Source: Protula sp. h YS-2021 (taxonomy: Eukaryota; Annelida; Polychaeta; Sabellida; Serpulidae). From it: a stretch of 64,000 bases of DNA. This document shows positions 12,729 through 23,849 of the stretch, piece after piece (position 1 is the stretch's first letter; each line of letters begins with the position of its first letter). The stretch spans positions 9,923,543 to 9,987,542 of the forward strand of contig OX457032.1 in NCBI GenBank assembly GCA_949752745.1, in the 5' to 3' direction. A program made the position numbers and the translations under genes. The notes under the pieces were generated by a model. That model was not told the DNA's origin. It ran no database searches and saw only the letters and a program-made list of their open reading frames with translations.

Positions 12729-13358
12729 CTGACGATGCATTCTTTCGTGTTTCAACTTTTCTCTTCGCCGCACGGTGCTTAGAATTTGAAGGTACATACA
12801 TTCTTTCGTTCTTCAACTTTTCTTCTCGCCTCGCTATGCTAAATTTGTGAAGATGCGTTCTTTCTTTATTCGACTTTCATTGTCGCCTCACGCTGCTTGT
12901 TTTCTAAAGAGACATCCTACCATCTATTACCTTTTTGCCTAACTTCACGCTGCTTTGTTTCTAAGGATGTATTTTTGCGTTCTTCAACGTTTGTAACTGC
13001 ATCGCGCTGCTTACTTTAGAAGGATGCCTTCTTTTGTTTTTCAGCTTTTCTTCTCGCCTCACGCTGCTTAATTTTTGAAGATGCCTTCTTTCGCTCTTCA
13101 ACTTTTCTTCTCCAATAACGCTGTTTAATTTGTGAAGATGCATTCTTTCGTTTTCATCTTCCCTCCTCGCCTCACGCTCCTTGTTTGCTAAAGAGACGTT
13201 CTTCCACTCATTAGCTTTTCGCCTAACTTCACGCTGCTTTGTTTCTACGGATGCATTTCTGCATTCTTCAACTTTTCTAACTGCATTCCGCTGCTTACTT
13301 TACGAGGATGCCTTCTGCCGTTCTTCAGCTTTTCTTCTCGTCTCACGCTGCTTAATTT

Positions 13359-14382
13359 CTAAAGAAGCATTCTTTCGCTCGTCAGATTTTCTAATTGCAT
13401 CGCGTTGCTTACTTTCCAAAGATGCTTATCTTCGCGCATTCGATTTTCGTCTCTGTCACGTTGTTTGAATTCTAGTGATGCAATTTGTCGAGCTTTAACC
13501 ATATGCTCTGCTTTTTTCTTTCTTATATCTTCTGCATGTAGTTGTCTATACTTTGCGACTCGCTCAGTGGTCTTTTGTCTTTTAACAACTGGTTCGTCAC
13601 TAAGTGATTTCTGTTTTAGTTTCACTTTTGTATGGTAATCATTTAAATAGGCCTCAACGCTTGTGTAAAAAGAATTTCTGCCTCTTTTAATAATTCGAGG
13701 TTTTTCAAAAGTTTCATCGTGTTTTGTCTCAGAGTTATTGCAGGAGGTTCCTGGGATTTTTTCTAGCACTGGTGTCTGATATGTACTCAATGGGCACGGA
13801 TTATTTTCATCATCTTCTTTGAAATCTAAAATAAAACCATCCAAGAAACAGTTTACTAAATGATTTCTCATATGTTTCTGGTCCACTCTAGCATTTGGTC
13901 GGCGATATTCCTGTGCAGCGCATGTAGATATTATAAACTGAAAACGGACCACAGTCATCTCTTGCTCCGTGATTTTGTGGTACTACATAGTTATTCGCTT
14001 CTTTATTGTAACCACCTTTGACACATTCGTAAACCATTTGCAGCTGAGGAAAAACTTGTTTAATTCTTCTCAAGCTTGCTAACGAATCATAAACAGTAAT
14101 TAGAGAGTTACTTTGAGCTGTAACTAAAAAGTTTGCGTCAACAAATTGTATCTGAACTGCGTTTACAGTTCTTGGGACGACGAGATCTTCTGAAAGTTTG
14201 CCATTCTCTGAAAGTATAGTTTGAAGCAGAGATAAGGAAATCAGCCCGTGGATATTGAACTGCACTCTCAGAAGTGATGTGAAAAAATCCAAAACACATA
14301 TTTCAAAGCTGCCTTGTCTAATATTATCTATGTTTACACAAAAGCTAAATTGGTAGTTCGTAGTGGTTGTCTGATATGGCAC
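13359..14382 (-). pseudogene. Ulp1/C48-like protease with 19-residue charged repeats, frameshifted
   Basis: Two overlapping minus-strand frames (14382-13888, 164 codons; 13958-13359, 199 codons) form one domain broken by a frameshift near 13925. The first frame has NAVQIQFVDANF, then VYDSL (Asp99), VVPQNHGARDDCGPF (Gln136, Cys144). The second continues with VDQKHMRNHLVNCF, the usual end of Ulp1-like domains found in invertebrate transposon-linked proteins. The histidine expected next to Trp ahead of VYDS is replaced (Asn84-Phe85), so activity is unlikely. After the domain comes a basic linker (KRQKTTERVAKYRQ) and then the 19-residue repeat (ARQIASLEFKQRD, and after another frameshift DERKNASLEIKQRE, EERQKASS) that runs into the satellite array. 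Ulp1-like proteases cleave SUMO or similar conjugates. Here I infer an old mobile-element or expanded-family gene, not a working host protease. Confidence 0.65.
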
Positions 14383-14655
14383 GAAGGCTTAACTAGCACT
14401 GGTATCAGAGTGTCTCATGAAAATGAAAAAGTAAATTACAAATAACAATTTTTGTTGTTCGCATTTAATGAAATTAACAGAAGCTTTCATTTTAAAAATG
14501 TATTTGACGTGTACTTGTGGAGCGAAGAAAACCACTGCTTTTCAAGAGAATTTAACAAATATAGTTGTTTTAATGTTGATTTTTACATTTACGAGACGAA
14601 TAGGAGATTACGCAGTACTCTGAAAATTCGGAATATGAATAACATTTTTTAAAGC

Positions 14656-14736
14656 TTATCTCTGCTCTTGTATCTTGCGGTTCTTGTACGATTGCCAGTA
14701 TCTAAGAGATTTCTTCTTGCCTTTGACTGGAGGCAT
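14656..14736 (-). CDS. Possible 26-codon basic peptide ORF upstream of the Ulp1-like frame
   Basis: ATG at 14736 to TAA at 14656 gives a lysine/arginine-rich peptide beginning MPPVKGKKKSLRYWQSY. It lies about 270 bp upstream of the Ulp1-like frame on the same strand. Such MPP-K-rich starts fit the N-terminus of proteins with charged repeats, so this could be the original start of that gene cut off by decay. Nothing else supports translation. Confidence 0.2.
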   Translation of the reverse strand: MPPVKGKKKSLRYWQSYKNRKIQEQR

Positions 14737-15338
14737 CTTATCCGTTTTAAACCTGTAACATCAACTTAGAATGACTATTCTTAATATGTAAGTTCTTATC
14801 AAAAGCCTAAGGAATGTCTTAATTCACGATCCTTTAAGTTTTTAGCTGTAAGCACAACACCCTTTAACGAATAAGGATAGAAAGGAAAAATATACTTCTC
14901 AGCTTGTCTGTGTTAATTTCCTCTACAGTCCATGACAGTTACGCTTTAACAAAACAAGAAGCTGCATTTATGCCGGCGCATACGTGATAGTTTACACACT
15001 ATACCAAAATTCAAGCTTAAAAATAAAGGTTTGACTGTAGACATCTTATCTATTTTAATCCTATAACATTAGTTTAGAATAAACTATTCTTAATGTGTAA
15101 GTCTTATGAAAGCCTAAGCAATGTCTGTCAAAATTCAAGTCTTTTAACTGCAAGCACAACTCTCTTTAACGAATAAATAAAGATAGGAAGAAAAAGGTAC
15201 TTCTCAGTTTGTCTATGTTATTTTTTTCACATTTCATAACACAGTTACATTTTAACAAAACAAGAATCTGCATTTATGTCGGCGCATACATGTGATAGTT
15301 TACACACTATACCAAAATCAAGTTTAAAAATAAAGTTT
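14722..15338. repeat. Two tandem ~308-bp direct repeats
   Basis: The first copy (14722-15029) starts tttgactggaggcatcttatc and the second (15030-15338) starts tttgactgtagacatcttatc. Both contain gcatttatg.cggcgcata and gatagtttacacactatacc. They are AT-rich with about 10-15% visible divergence. The repeat begins inside the small ORF above, next to the Ulp1-like frame, so it may be a duplicated 5' flank or promoter region. Confidence 0.8.
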
Positions 15339-16202
15339 TGATTTTTGAAATTATAATTCAGCATTTATTTAAATGGCCTTTAAATTTATTCCACAAAACA
15401 ATGGAATATGGTGGCAGTTCCAAAAATGTAATAAACAGGTTAGTAGTGTCAGGTTGTAGCTGTGAAAATTAATATTGGTATTCTTTAAACTCTTCCAATG
15501 GATTTTGTGGAAATTCTATGTAACGTCCCGATTTCGAAGTCAAGTGCCACTCCAAATTAATAAACGTACAGGTTCTGCTGTTAAACTTTGAAAGTTTTCA
15601 ATCGCCCAGTTATACAAATCTTTTTAGCTTCCAGGTATGCATTTGTGTTTAATATCTCTGTTCTTTAAATATACTACGACGGATTATCCTTTACTGTCGG
15701 AGAGAAGAAATGGTGTACAGATCTTTTTTTCCTAAAGTTGGTGGCTGTTTCCTCAGCAGCGTTCCAACATACTAAAAATGAAAATAATTATGCAAAGTGC
15801 ACATCTCCGATAATATTTAAAATGTAAATTTCAATGAATTCTTTTAGAGATATCAGTTTTGAAATTACATATTATTACATTAGATATTATCCTTCCGTTT
15901 CAATAAAACCTGTGTCAACAAGGTTTTAAAAAGATTTAGTCTTGAATTACCTTTACCATTACCTTTTCTGAATGCTTTTATAGCGTACTTAATTGCTGTT
16001 TATCAATTTACACTTGTCATATCTGAAACAAAGTTTACTTTTTAGTCACATGACATTTGAAAATACAAAAGAAATTCTGTTTAAAACTCATGGTTCATAC
16101 AATTCAAAAGACAGCATCAACATATTAAATAAATATTAAATTCATACATTGATATGGAGTTTTAATTTAGAATTCCTTGCCTCTCACATATATTTACTAC
16201 TA
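15339..16202. other. AT-rich sequence, nothing recognised
   Basis: No coding frame of note, no tRNA-like fold and no tandem repeat could be seen by eye between the 308-bp duplication and the LINE start. Confidence 0.5.
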
Positions 16203-16582
16203 TGGGGACCTGTTGCCAACATGTGGCTTTGGTCTGACTCTTCGCTCAAAGTGGGCCCGTCACGATCTTTAACGGCTGGCCGTGAAAGTTAAAAAAAACT
16301 GCGGGTCAATCGGGTCAACACTCCACCTGTGTCGTCGAGTCTTCCCACATAAGTGCTTGTAGTATTCCAGGTGTCTTAGCCCAGGGCGGGTAACCCCCGC
16401 TGCCGGATTCGGTGGTCAGAGTAGGGCCGGGGCCGGCAGATCTGGAAGAAAACAAAAACAAACTATATGGATTGTATTAAAAACAAAAAGAAAAAGAAGG
16501 AAAAACAAATATACAGTTTACCGAAACACAGACACCCAGAGGCGCAAAGGAGCGCCCCCACTTAGACATCGAGTCTCCTCCG

Positions 16583-17700
16583 ATGCCGTTTTTTGAATTT
16601 ATAATAATTACGCCCGAGAACGGTTCGTTCAGACTTTCACCCTTTGCCATAGAAAAGGGTGTAACATCACTTGTGGGCTCTCAACATACCGTAAAACGCT
16701 TACGCTCAATCGATATACTTTTCGAGCTTTCTCGGCGCAACAAAGCAAAAACCTATTACAAATCAAAACCTTCATAAACACACCGGTTAAAAGTACACCT
16801 GATCAATCACTTAACTACACCAAAGGGGTGGTCAACCACCCTGATCTCAAATTATGTACGGATTAAGAACTCGTTACTGAATCAGGCAGACGGGGTCTCG
16901 GTTTGTCGCAGACTTGACTTCCGCGGAACCTATTTACTGACTTTTCAAAGATCAACGCTACCGACAGACATTAAAGTCGGCTACCTAAAACTCTGCTGTA
17001 ATGTCAACGATACGGGCATGGTAGTAGCAGATGCAAAAAAAAAAAAAAAGAAAAAAAAAAAAAAAAACAGACAACGTGTGCAAACTGTGGCGAAGATGGT
17101 CATGACTACAAAATCTGTACCTCTCAAAGCAAATGCATCAACTGCAAAGGCATCCATCGAGCGTCCTCAAAGGATTGCCCAGTATGGGTCGCAGAAAAAG
17201 AGGTACAGAAGGTCAAATATGAACAATCCATTCCCTACCCTGAGGCGCGTAAACTTGTTTGCCAAACTCGAAACACCAAAAGCTACGCGGCAGTTGTCAA
17301 GGCAACTAAGTCCCTGGTCGACACGATGACCCAAACAGACTTGACTTGGATCTCACAACAGAGAACCATTCAAGTCAACCACCGAAGCAGTCCTCTAAAT
17401 CCACCCAGTCTTAAACTACAGTCGAACACTCAGCCAGCAGCCCTCCCTCAAAGGGCGGTGCTAGACCTAAGGTGAAAACTCGATCCCCACCAATAGGAAA
17501 TAAGCGGAGAACGGCGGCTAGATCACCGACACCAAGCCCGAGGAGTAACCAGAGTAGCCTGGACACAGAAACCAGAAATAGATTAAAGAGAAATAGAGTG
17601 CGGCTGGGAAGGAAAAACTGCAACAATGCGCAATCGAAAAAGAAAACAGATTCAACCCCCTTATGGAGGTGAATGAGGTAGACGAAAGAAGGTCGCCACC
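16583..17700 (+). pseudogene. LINE copy 1 ORF1 (gag-like, zinc knuckles)
   Basis: The N-terminal part reads FIIITPENGSFRLSPFAIEK, matching IITPIEGTFKLSPFAIQK of copy 3. After frameshifts, the second and third zinc knuckles can be read across 17060-17190 (CANCGEDGH.., CINCKG.H..). The first knuckle is missing; in its place is an A-rich tract at 17035-17066. ORF1 proteins of this LINE clade bind the element RNA. Stops and shifts preclude function. Confidence 0.75.
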
Positions 17701-17858
17701 ACACCCTCGGCCGCTACAACTGGCGGAGGACGACCAAAGGAATTCCTCGCTATGATCTCTACCTCTGCAACCAAAACCACCTCAGGTGTTGATACAGAGG
17801 CCCAGATGCCACAGCAAATAAAAGACGACATTTGTTCATTTAACAAACATGACCAAAC

Positions 17859-20663
17859 ATGACCATAATTCATTGGAATATCAGAGGTTTTTGGACCAAC
17901 TACCACGAACTTGCGACACTTGTACATTTGTAGGACCCTGCGGTCATTTGCCTACAGGAAACCTATATTAAAATGATAACCCCCATCACCCCAACACTTA
18001 AGGGATACACACTTTACAATAAGCCTTTTTATGGTGAAAGAGCGATAGGTGGTATCGCCATGTTTCTACGTAATGAAATTTTTCAAAGTGAAATTAAATT
18101 GGACACGCCTTTCCAGGCCCAAGCGGTCCGGATTACTCTAGGCAAAACTTTTACTGTGTGTAATATCTACCTACTACCACCATTGAAGCCCCAGCCAGAT
18201 TAGTTGAATGACCTTCTAAACCAGTTACCCAAACCAGTCTTATTTTTAGGCGACTTTAATGCCCACAACATACTGTGGGGCAACAGAAACACTGATGCAT
18301 ACAAAACTCACATGATTCAGCTGCCGGACCGGACGACCTGCACTACCAGGTTCGAAAACACCTACCTGAGGAAACTCTTGAAGTCCTCTTAGAATTACTT
18401 AACCAAGTTTGGACTACAGGAAACTTTCCTGAAATATGGAAAGAAGCCACCATCATACCAATTCCAAAGCCGAACAAGGATCCTACTAATCCACAAAATT
18501 ACCGCCCAATATCTCTGACAAGTTCCTTGTGCAAAACACTAGAGCGAATGATAGCCGCAAGACTAATTTGGTATTTAGAGAAAAATCACCTGCTTACTGA
18601 CATCCAAAGCGGCTTCAGAAAAGAAAGAAGTACCATAGATCACCTGGTTAGACTCGAATCATTTATTAGAGAAGGTTTTATCAATAACGAACATGTCGTC
18701 ACTGTTTTCTTCGATTTAGAAAAAGCCTACGACACGGCTTGGAAACACGGGATCATGCAAGACCTCTACGACCTTGGTGTACGAGGTCGCCTTCCTGAGT
18801 TCATTGAAGCGTTTTTAAATGATAGGCGGTTTAAAGTCCGTCTCGGTTCCATTTTCTCGGACTAGTTTGAGCAAGAAGAGGGCTACCCTCAAGGATGCAT
18901 TCTATCAATTCTGTTGTTTCTAATCAAAATCAATAGTATCAAAGGGGCAACTAAACAGGGAATAGACAGCTCACTCTTTGTAGACGACTTTGCGATGTCT
19001 GCCAAGGGTAAGAATATGCATCTTATCGAGCGTTGCCTCCAGCAGAATATAAACTCTCTTCAAAAATGGGCTGACCAAAATGGTTTCAAGTTCTCGCAAA
19101 CCAAAACAGTCTGCATGCACTTTTGCAACAAGCGAAAGCCACACGACGACCCTGTTTTATACTTATCAAACACTCAGATACCTGTAGTAAAGGAAAACAA
19201 ATTCCTTGGTCTAATTCTTGACTCGAAGCTAAATTTTATTCCCCACATAAAAGACGTGAAGAGAAAATGTCAAAAGGCACTCAACCTACTGCGTGTCGTT
19301 TCCGCCCAAGACTGGGGAGCAGATACCAATACTAAATTAAAACTGTATAGATCATTAGTAAGATCTAGAATATATTATGGTAGCATCGTCTACGGATCAG
19401 CAAGGCCTTCGTACTTAAAGATGCTGAACCCAATACAAAACCAAGGCCTTCGCCTCTGTCTTAACGCTTTCCTAACGTCACCTGCGGAAAGCCGTCAGGT
19501 TGAATCAAATGAACAGCCATTAGATACCCAACGAATCAAACTGTCAATGCAATATGCAACTAAACTATACGCAAATAAAGAAAACCCCACCCATAAGGCA
19601 GTGTTCGAAGAAGACCATTCAGAAATCCTAAACACACGCCCTAGGGTTATCGTACCCGTTTGCCCTAGAATTCGTAACCACCTTAATAATGCTGGAATCA
19701 AAATCGAATAAATTGCCAATTCAAAAGTTCCGAAATATCCAACGTGGAAAATACAAAGACCCGTCATAGACAAAACCATAACAAAGTTTTATAAAGACGA
19801 AACAAGTGCTGATGAGTTCAAAGCTAGGTTTGGCGACATAAAGGAAGGCTATCCTGACCATGAGTTCATATACATGGACTGATCCAAACTCGAAAACAAA
19901 GTTGCCGCATCAATAGTTACAAAATCAAATATTCTTAAAACAAGACTACCAAACGGCTCCTCCATCTTTTCGGCGGAGGTCCGAGCACTCCAACTAGCCA
20001 TGGAAATCGTCAAGATTAGTAGGTAAAAAAAGTTTGTTACCTGTGTCGATTCCCAATCTTACACTCACTAGAAAGCCTGCAGGTGTCACACAACACAATG
20101 ATTTTAGATCTGATAGATCGCTACGAAAGGACAATCAAACAAGGCAAATCCCTAGTGTTTTGCTGGGTGCCAAGCCACGTTGGCATTCCGGGTAATGAAG
20201 CTGCAGATCAGGCAGCAAAAGAAGCGTTAAACTACAATATATCTGACCTTCTCATACCATACTCTGATTACAAGCCCAACATTTCAAGTTATGTGAAAAA
20301 CCTTTGGCAACAAAAGTGGAACGAACATAGAAATAACAAACTCTTTCAAATCCCAAAAATAGGTGGCCAAAAGCCGCTGGTTCTCGGCAATATACGCGAC
20401 ACTGTGGTTATCCATAGAGCCCGAATCGGGCATACCTATATCACTCATGCATATCTTTTGAGAGGCGACCCGCCTCCAGAATGCATTGGTTGTCAAGAAC
20501 GTTTAACTGTAAAACATATTCTGCTCAACTGTGTAGATTTTCAAAACATCCGTTCACGCTGCTACAGTGTGAATTGTTTGCAAGACCTTTTTACAAAAAG
20601 TAGTGCCAAGCAAAATCATTTCTTTTCTCAAAGAAATACACCTGTACAGCAAGTTTCAAATTG
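17859..20663 (+). pseudogene. LINE copy 1 ORF2 (endonuclease, RT, RNase H), broken
   Basis: It starts with IIHWNIRGFW, the first motif of the APE-type endonuclease. ICLQET and LGDFNAH follow. A stop interrupts at about 17930, another at about 18201, and near 18295 the frame jumps from WGNRNTD straight to the RT entry region, losing the rest of the endonuclease and the linker. RT motifs continue (NYRPISLTSSLCK, FFDLEKAYDTAWK, YPQGCILSILLF, FVDDFAMS); a TAG interrupts at 18863. RNase H parts remain (FCWVPSHVGIPGNEAADQ) and a terminal CIGCQERLTVKHILLNC zinc motif. The element would have copied itself by target-primed reverse transcription; this copy cannot. Confidence 0.85.
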
Positions 20664-20812
20664 AATTTAGTTGGATTTTGGTTTATACATTTCTTGTTTT
20701 GTCTATTTTAGTTGTTCTTAGTAGCAATTGACTTTTGCCATTGTACCAGAACCGACACAATATGACCCTTACGGGTTGCTGTTGTCGTTAAACCAATCAA
20801 TCAATCAATCAA

Positions 20813-23592
20813 CTGATCTTAAAGGAAAGTTTATCAAAAACCTCCTAAATCATCACAAACTATCTTTATTTAATGACAAATCGCCTACATACACCCACCC
20901 CGGTACAGGTTCAAAAACCTCTGTTGACCTTTCTATAGCTTCCGCTAATATCTTCGTTGATTTTGTTTGGGCAGTTTTAGACGACCTTTATGGCAGTGAC
21001 CATTTTCCTATTTTACTAAGTCAGTCTGAACCCTATCGTGAAAAAAGGGTTGCAAAATGGAAGTTTAATAAAGCAGACTGGTCACTATTCCAAGAATTAT
21101 GCCATCACGGTATTTAAAGAGAACACTTCACTGACGACGACGATCCGATTTTACTTTTCACTGCTTTTATCCAGAGCATAGCTGAAAAATCGATCCCAAA
21201 GACATCAGGAGCCCGTAAAAATCCACACAAGCCGTGGTTCAATGACGATTGTAAGCACGTTATAGCTCTTCGCAAAGAAGCCTTAAAAAACTTTTCAAAC
21301 CACCCAGATCTGATCAGCAAGTTAGAATAAAAAAGACTACAAGCGATATCACGTAAAACCATAAAACAAAGCAAGAAAGCCTCGTGGCAAACTCAATAGA
21401 AACACATCTCTTTAAAAAAATCTGGGACATGATCCGCAAAATATCTGGTAAAAACTCCTTCAGTCTATCAAGTCATCTCAGAATTAGTAACAGTTATGTC
21501 ACCAACTTGTAGGATATATCAAACATTCTTGGTAAAGCCTTCAAGTATAATTCATCACCACAAAATTACAGCCCCGAATTTAGACACCACAAAGAAGCTG
21601 AAGAAAGAAACCCTTTAAACTTCTCATCTGACAGTGCTGAAACCTACAACACTTACTTAAATAGCTCCCATGACTCAGCCGCAGGACCAGATGACATTCA
21701 TTGGCAGGTTCTTTAACACCTTACAGAATCCGTTCTCGAAATTCTACTCGAACAGTTAAACCATATATGGAATAAAGGCAGCTTTCCTGAAATATGGAAA
21801 GAAGCTATAATCATACCAATACCAAAACCAAATAAAGATCAAACAAACCCCCATAACTACAGACCGATCTCTCGAACAAGCTTTCTCTGCAAAACATTTG
21901 AACGAATGATAGCAGATTGATTTGGTATCTGGTAAGCAACCATGTGCTGTCTAACGTGCAAAGCGCATTTAGAAAACAATGGAGTACCTTAGACCATCTC
22001 GTAAGGTTATAATCTTTCGTAAGAGAAGCTTTTATTAATAATGAGCACGTTGTCACGATCTTTTTCGACATGGAAAAAGCATATGATACAGCGTGGAAGT
22101 GCGGAGTACTCAAGGGGCTGTTTAATTTGGGGCTCCGGAGCAGGCTACTCAAATTTTTTAGATGATTGTCGTTTCAGAGTACGTCTTGGTACAATATTCT
22201 CAGAATACTTTGAACAGGAAGAAGGTTTCCCACAAGGATCTATCCTGTCAATTCTACTTTTTCGGATTGAAATTAATAGCATAAGGGATACTGTAAAACA
22301 GGGGATAGATAGTTCACTCTTTGTGGATTATTTCGCCATCTCTTGTAGAGGCAAAAGTATGAATCTAATATAACGTAGCCTTCAAAAAAACATCAACTGC
22401 CTTCAAGACTGGATGAATAAAAACGGTTTTAAATTTTCTCAACCAAAAACAACCTGTATGCATTTTTGCAAGAAACGTAAACAGCATGACGAACCGGTTC
22501 TATATATTTCTGACACTGAAATTATACCAATGGCAAAAGAAATCAAATATTTAGGGCTGATCTTCGATCCCAAACTCAGTTTTATCCCACACATAAAAGA
22601 GAAAGTGCCAGAAGGCACTAAATTTACACTAAATTTGCTGAGGGTCATATCTGCTCAAGACTGGGGAGCAGACTGGGACACTAAACTTATGTTGTATAGA
22701 TCCCTAATCAAATCGAGGTTTGATTATGGTAGCATAATCTATGGCTCAGCTAGACCATCGTATCTGAAGATGCTTAACCCGATACAAAACCAGGGTCTCA
22801 GACTATGCTTAAACTCCTTTAGAACCTCTCCGGCTGACACCTTGCACGTTGAAGCAGATGAACAACCCCTTAACATTCGCCGATTGAAACTGGCTCTGCA
22901 ATACGCTATAAAACTACTCTGACAGACAAAACCCCACCCATCCAGTCGTTTTTGGCTCGGACTTCTCACAATTTTGTGGGAGTGGGGCCATCCCTCCATT
23001 TGGAGCCAGAGTATTGCCACACCTGCAAGAAGCGGGCATCAGCGTTGAGCTCATTGCAAATTACAGAGTATCGAAATACCCTAAATGGAAATGAGTTCAG
23101 CCCTCAGTGTTAAAAACGCTATCCGAATTCCTAAAAGAACAAACTAACCCGTGTGTGTTCCTATCGAGGTTCACAGAACTCAAGGGAGTTTACCAAGACT
23201 ACCACTTTATGTATACTGATGGTTCTAAACTTGACAACAAAGCTGCGACATCAATTGTCCCAGAGAACAATATTTTGAAAACCAGACTCCCAGATGGGTC
23301 TTAAATCTTCACTGCCGAATGGCAACAGTATTGGAATGAACAGATCAACAATAAACTATATCGGATTAACCCGGTCGTGGGAGTAAATTGCCATCCCTAA
23401 ACATTGTTGGGGATGATATGGTAATACGTAGAGATAGAATAGGGCATACCTACACCACACATAAACACCTGCTTCGAGGCGAACTTCCTCCCGAATGTCT
23501 GGGTTGCCAAGAGAGGTACACAGTAAAACATATTTTGATAAACTGCTTAGACTTGCAAGACATTCGTTCCCGTTATCTTACTCCCGGTTTCT
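20813..23592 (+). mobile_element. I/Nimb-like LINE copy 2, truncated at both ends
   Basis: It begins abruptly inside the endonuclease (LKGKFIKNLLNHHKLS) directly after the tail of copy 1 and ends at 23592 without a 3' UTR. Readable parts are KTSVDLSIASAN, GSDHFPI, an RT with FFDMEKAYDTAWK and GFPQGSILSIL, a FVDYF variant of the usual FVDDF, MLNPIQNQGLRLCLN, YTDGSKLDNKAA, and a C-terminal CLGCQERYTVKHILINC. The central RNase H is deleted at about 23310 (AE joins WQQYWNEQ). Numerous stops. It belongs to the same subfamily as 60994-63215. Confidence 0.85.
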
Positions 23593-23849
23593 AAAAGAAA
23601 CATCGTCCCGGGCATGACGTTAAACTGCCTGACTTGGATCCGACCCTTTATTTTTAAAGGAGCCCCTTGACCCAAAGGGAGGCCGGAATTGATATTCCGA
23701 CCCCCCTCGAGGTACCAGTTTTTGATAAATATGATGTCGTTAATCGGAATAAAGGAATCTTTCCTTACCTAATTGTTTCACATTCAATCCATTTTTTGTA
23801 TTATCATCTGGGGTCTACTTAATTGTAGTACTCCAGACACGGTATTAGC
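23593..23849. other. Unassigned spacer before LINE copy 3
   Basis: No gene is seen. It may be the outermost 5' UTR of LINE copy 3, but copy 1 has no matching sequence with which to test this. Confidence 0.35.

Larger units (their letters stand above)
7380..12860. repeat. 3.5-kb higher-order repeat carrying a SINE in each copy
   Basis: The halves around 7380-9300 and 10900-12860 match with an offset of about 3557 bp, including the SINE at 8934 and 12491 with the same flanking bases. A further offset of about 1801 bp links 7603-7824 with 9404-9625. These nested lengths suggest repeated unequal exchange. Confidence 0.85.
2320..13470 (-). repeat. 11-kb array of a 57-bp (19-codon) tandem repeat
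   Basis: The basic unit is 57 bp, seen on the plus strand as variants of gaagatgcattctttcgttc + ttcaacttttcttctcgcc + tcacgctgcttaatttct. By length it holds roughly 190 units, interrupted by two SINE copies. Since 57 = 3 x 19, every frame is periodic and often open. Minus-strand frames read ARRKVEERKNASSQIKQRE or REEKLKNERMHLQKLSSVR. Unit types differ (aactgcatcgcgctgct, tggtttctaaagagacg, and others) and recur in fixed order, giving higher-order repeats. The minus frame with KQRE..RRK is the one that joins the protein frame at 13359-13958. Frame-breaking indels between units mean the array as a whole is not one ORF; the short ORFs inside are by-products. Confidence 0.93.
16203..20812 (+). 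mobile_element. I/Nimb-like LINE copy 1, internally deleted
   Basis: The 5' UTR (about 16203-16560) matches 24105-24378 of copy 3 (gggcccgtcacgatc, gtaacccccg, ggccggggccggcaga). ORF1 and ORF2 remnants follow, and the 3' end carries the stem-loop GACAC..ACCC-TTAC-GGGT at 20754-20776, followed by gtcgttaaacc and an (aatc)n tail to about 20812. It shares the subfamily of the copy at 41031-43123. About 1 kb of ORF2 is missing and there are many stops, so it is dead. The start is taken from the end of similarity to copy 3. Confidence 0.88.

Noticed and set aside
2258..13143. Dozens of 60-120-codon open frames on both strands within the 57-bp array
   Set aside because: They arise because the unit is 57 bp (19 codons), leaving all frames periodic. 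They start and stop at unit variants and have no gene context.
2320..13470. CRISPR-like array
   Set aside because: There are no unique spacers between constant repeats; units are contiguous and diverge gradually, and the genome is clearly eukaryotic.
14452..14652. 66-codon plus-strand ORF
   Set aside because: AT-rich, no recognisable content, and it lies antisense in the gap upstream of the Ulp1-like frame.
17018..17329. Lysine-run protein frame (MVVADAKKKK..)
   Set aside because: The lysines come from the A-rich tract in a decayed LINE ORF1, and the rest is out of frame with the true zinc-knuckle frame.
20728..21117. 129-codon open frame bridging two LINEs
   Set aside because: It begins in the 3' UTR and (aatc)n tail of copy 1 and continues into the truncated copy 2; a chimera by juxtaposition.
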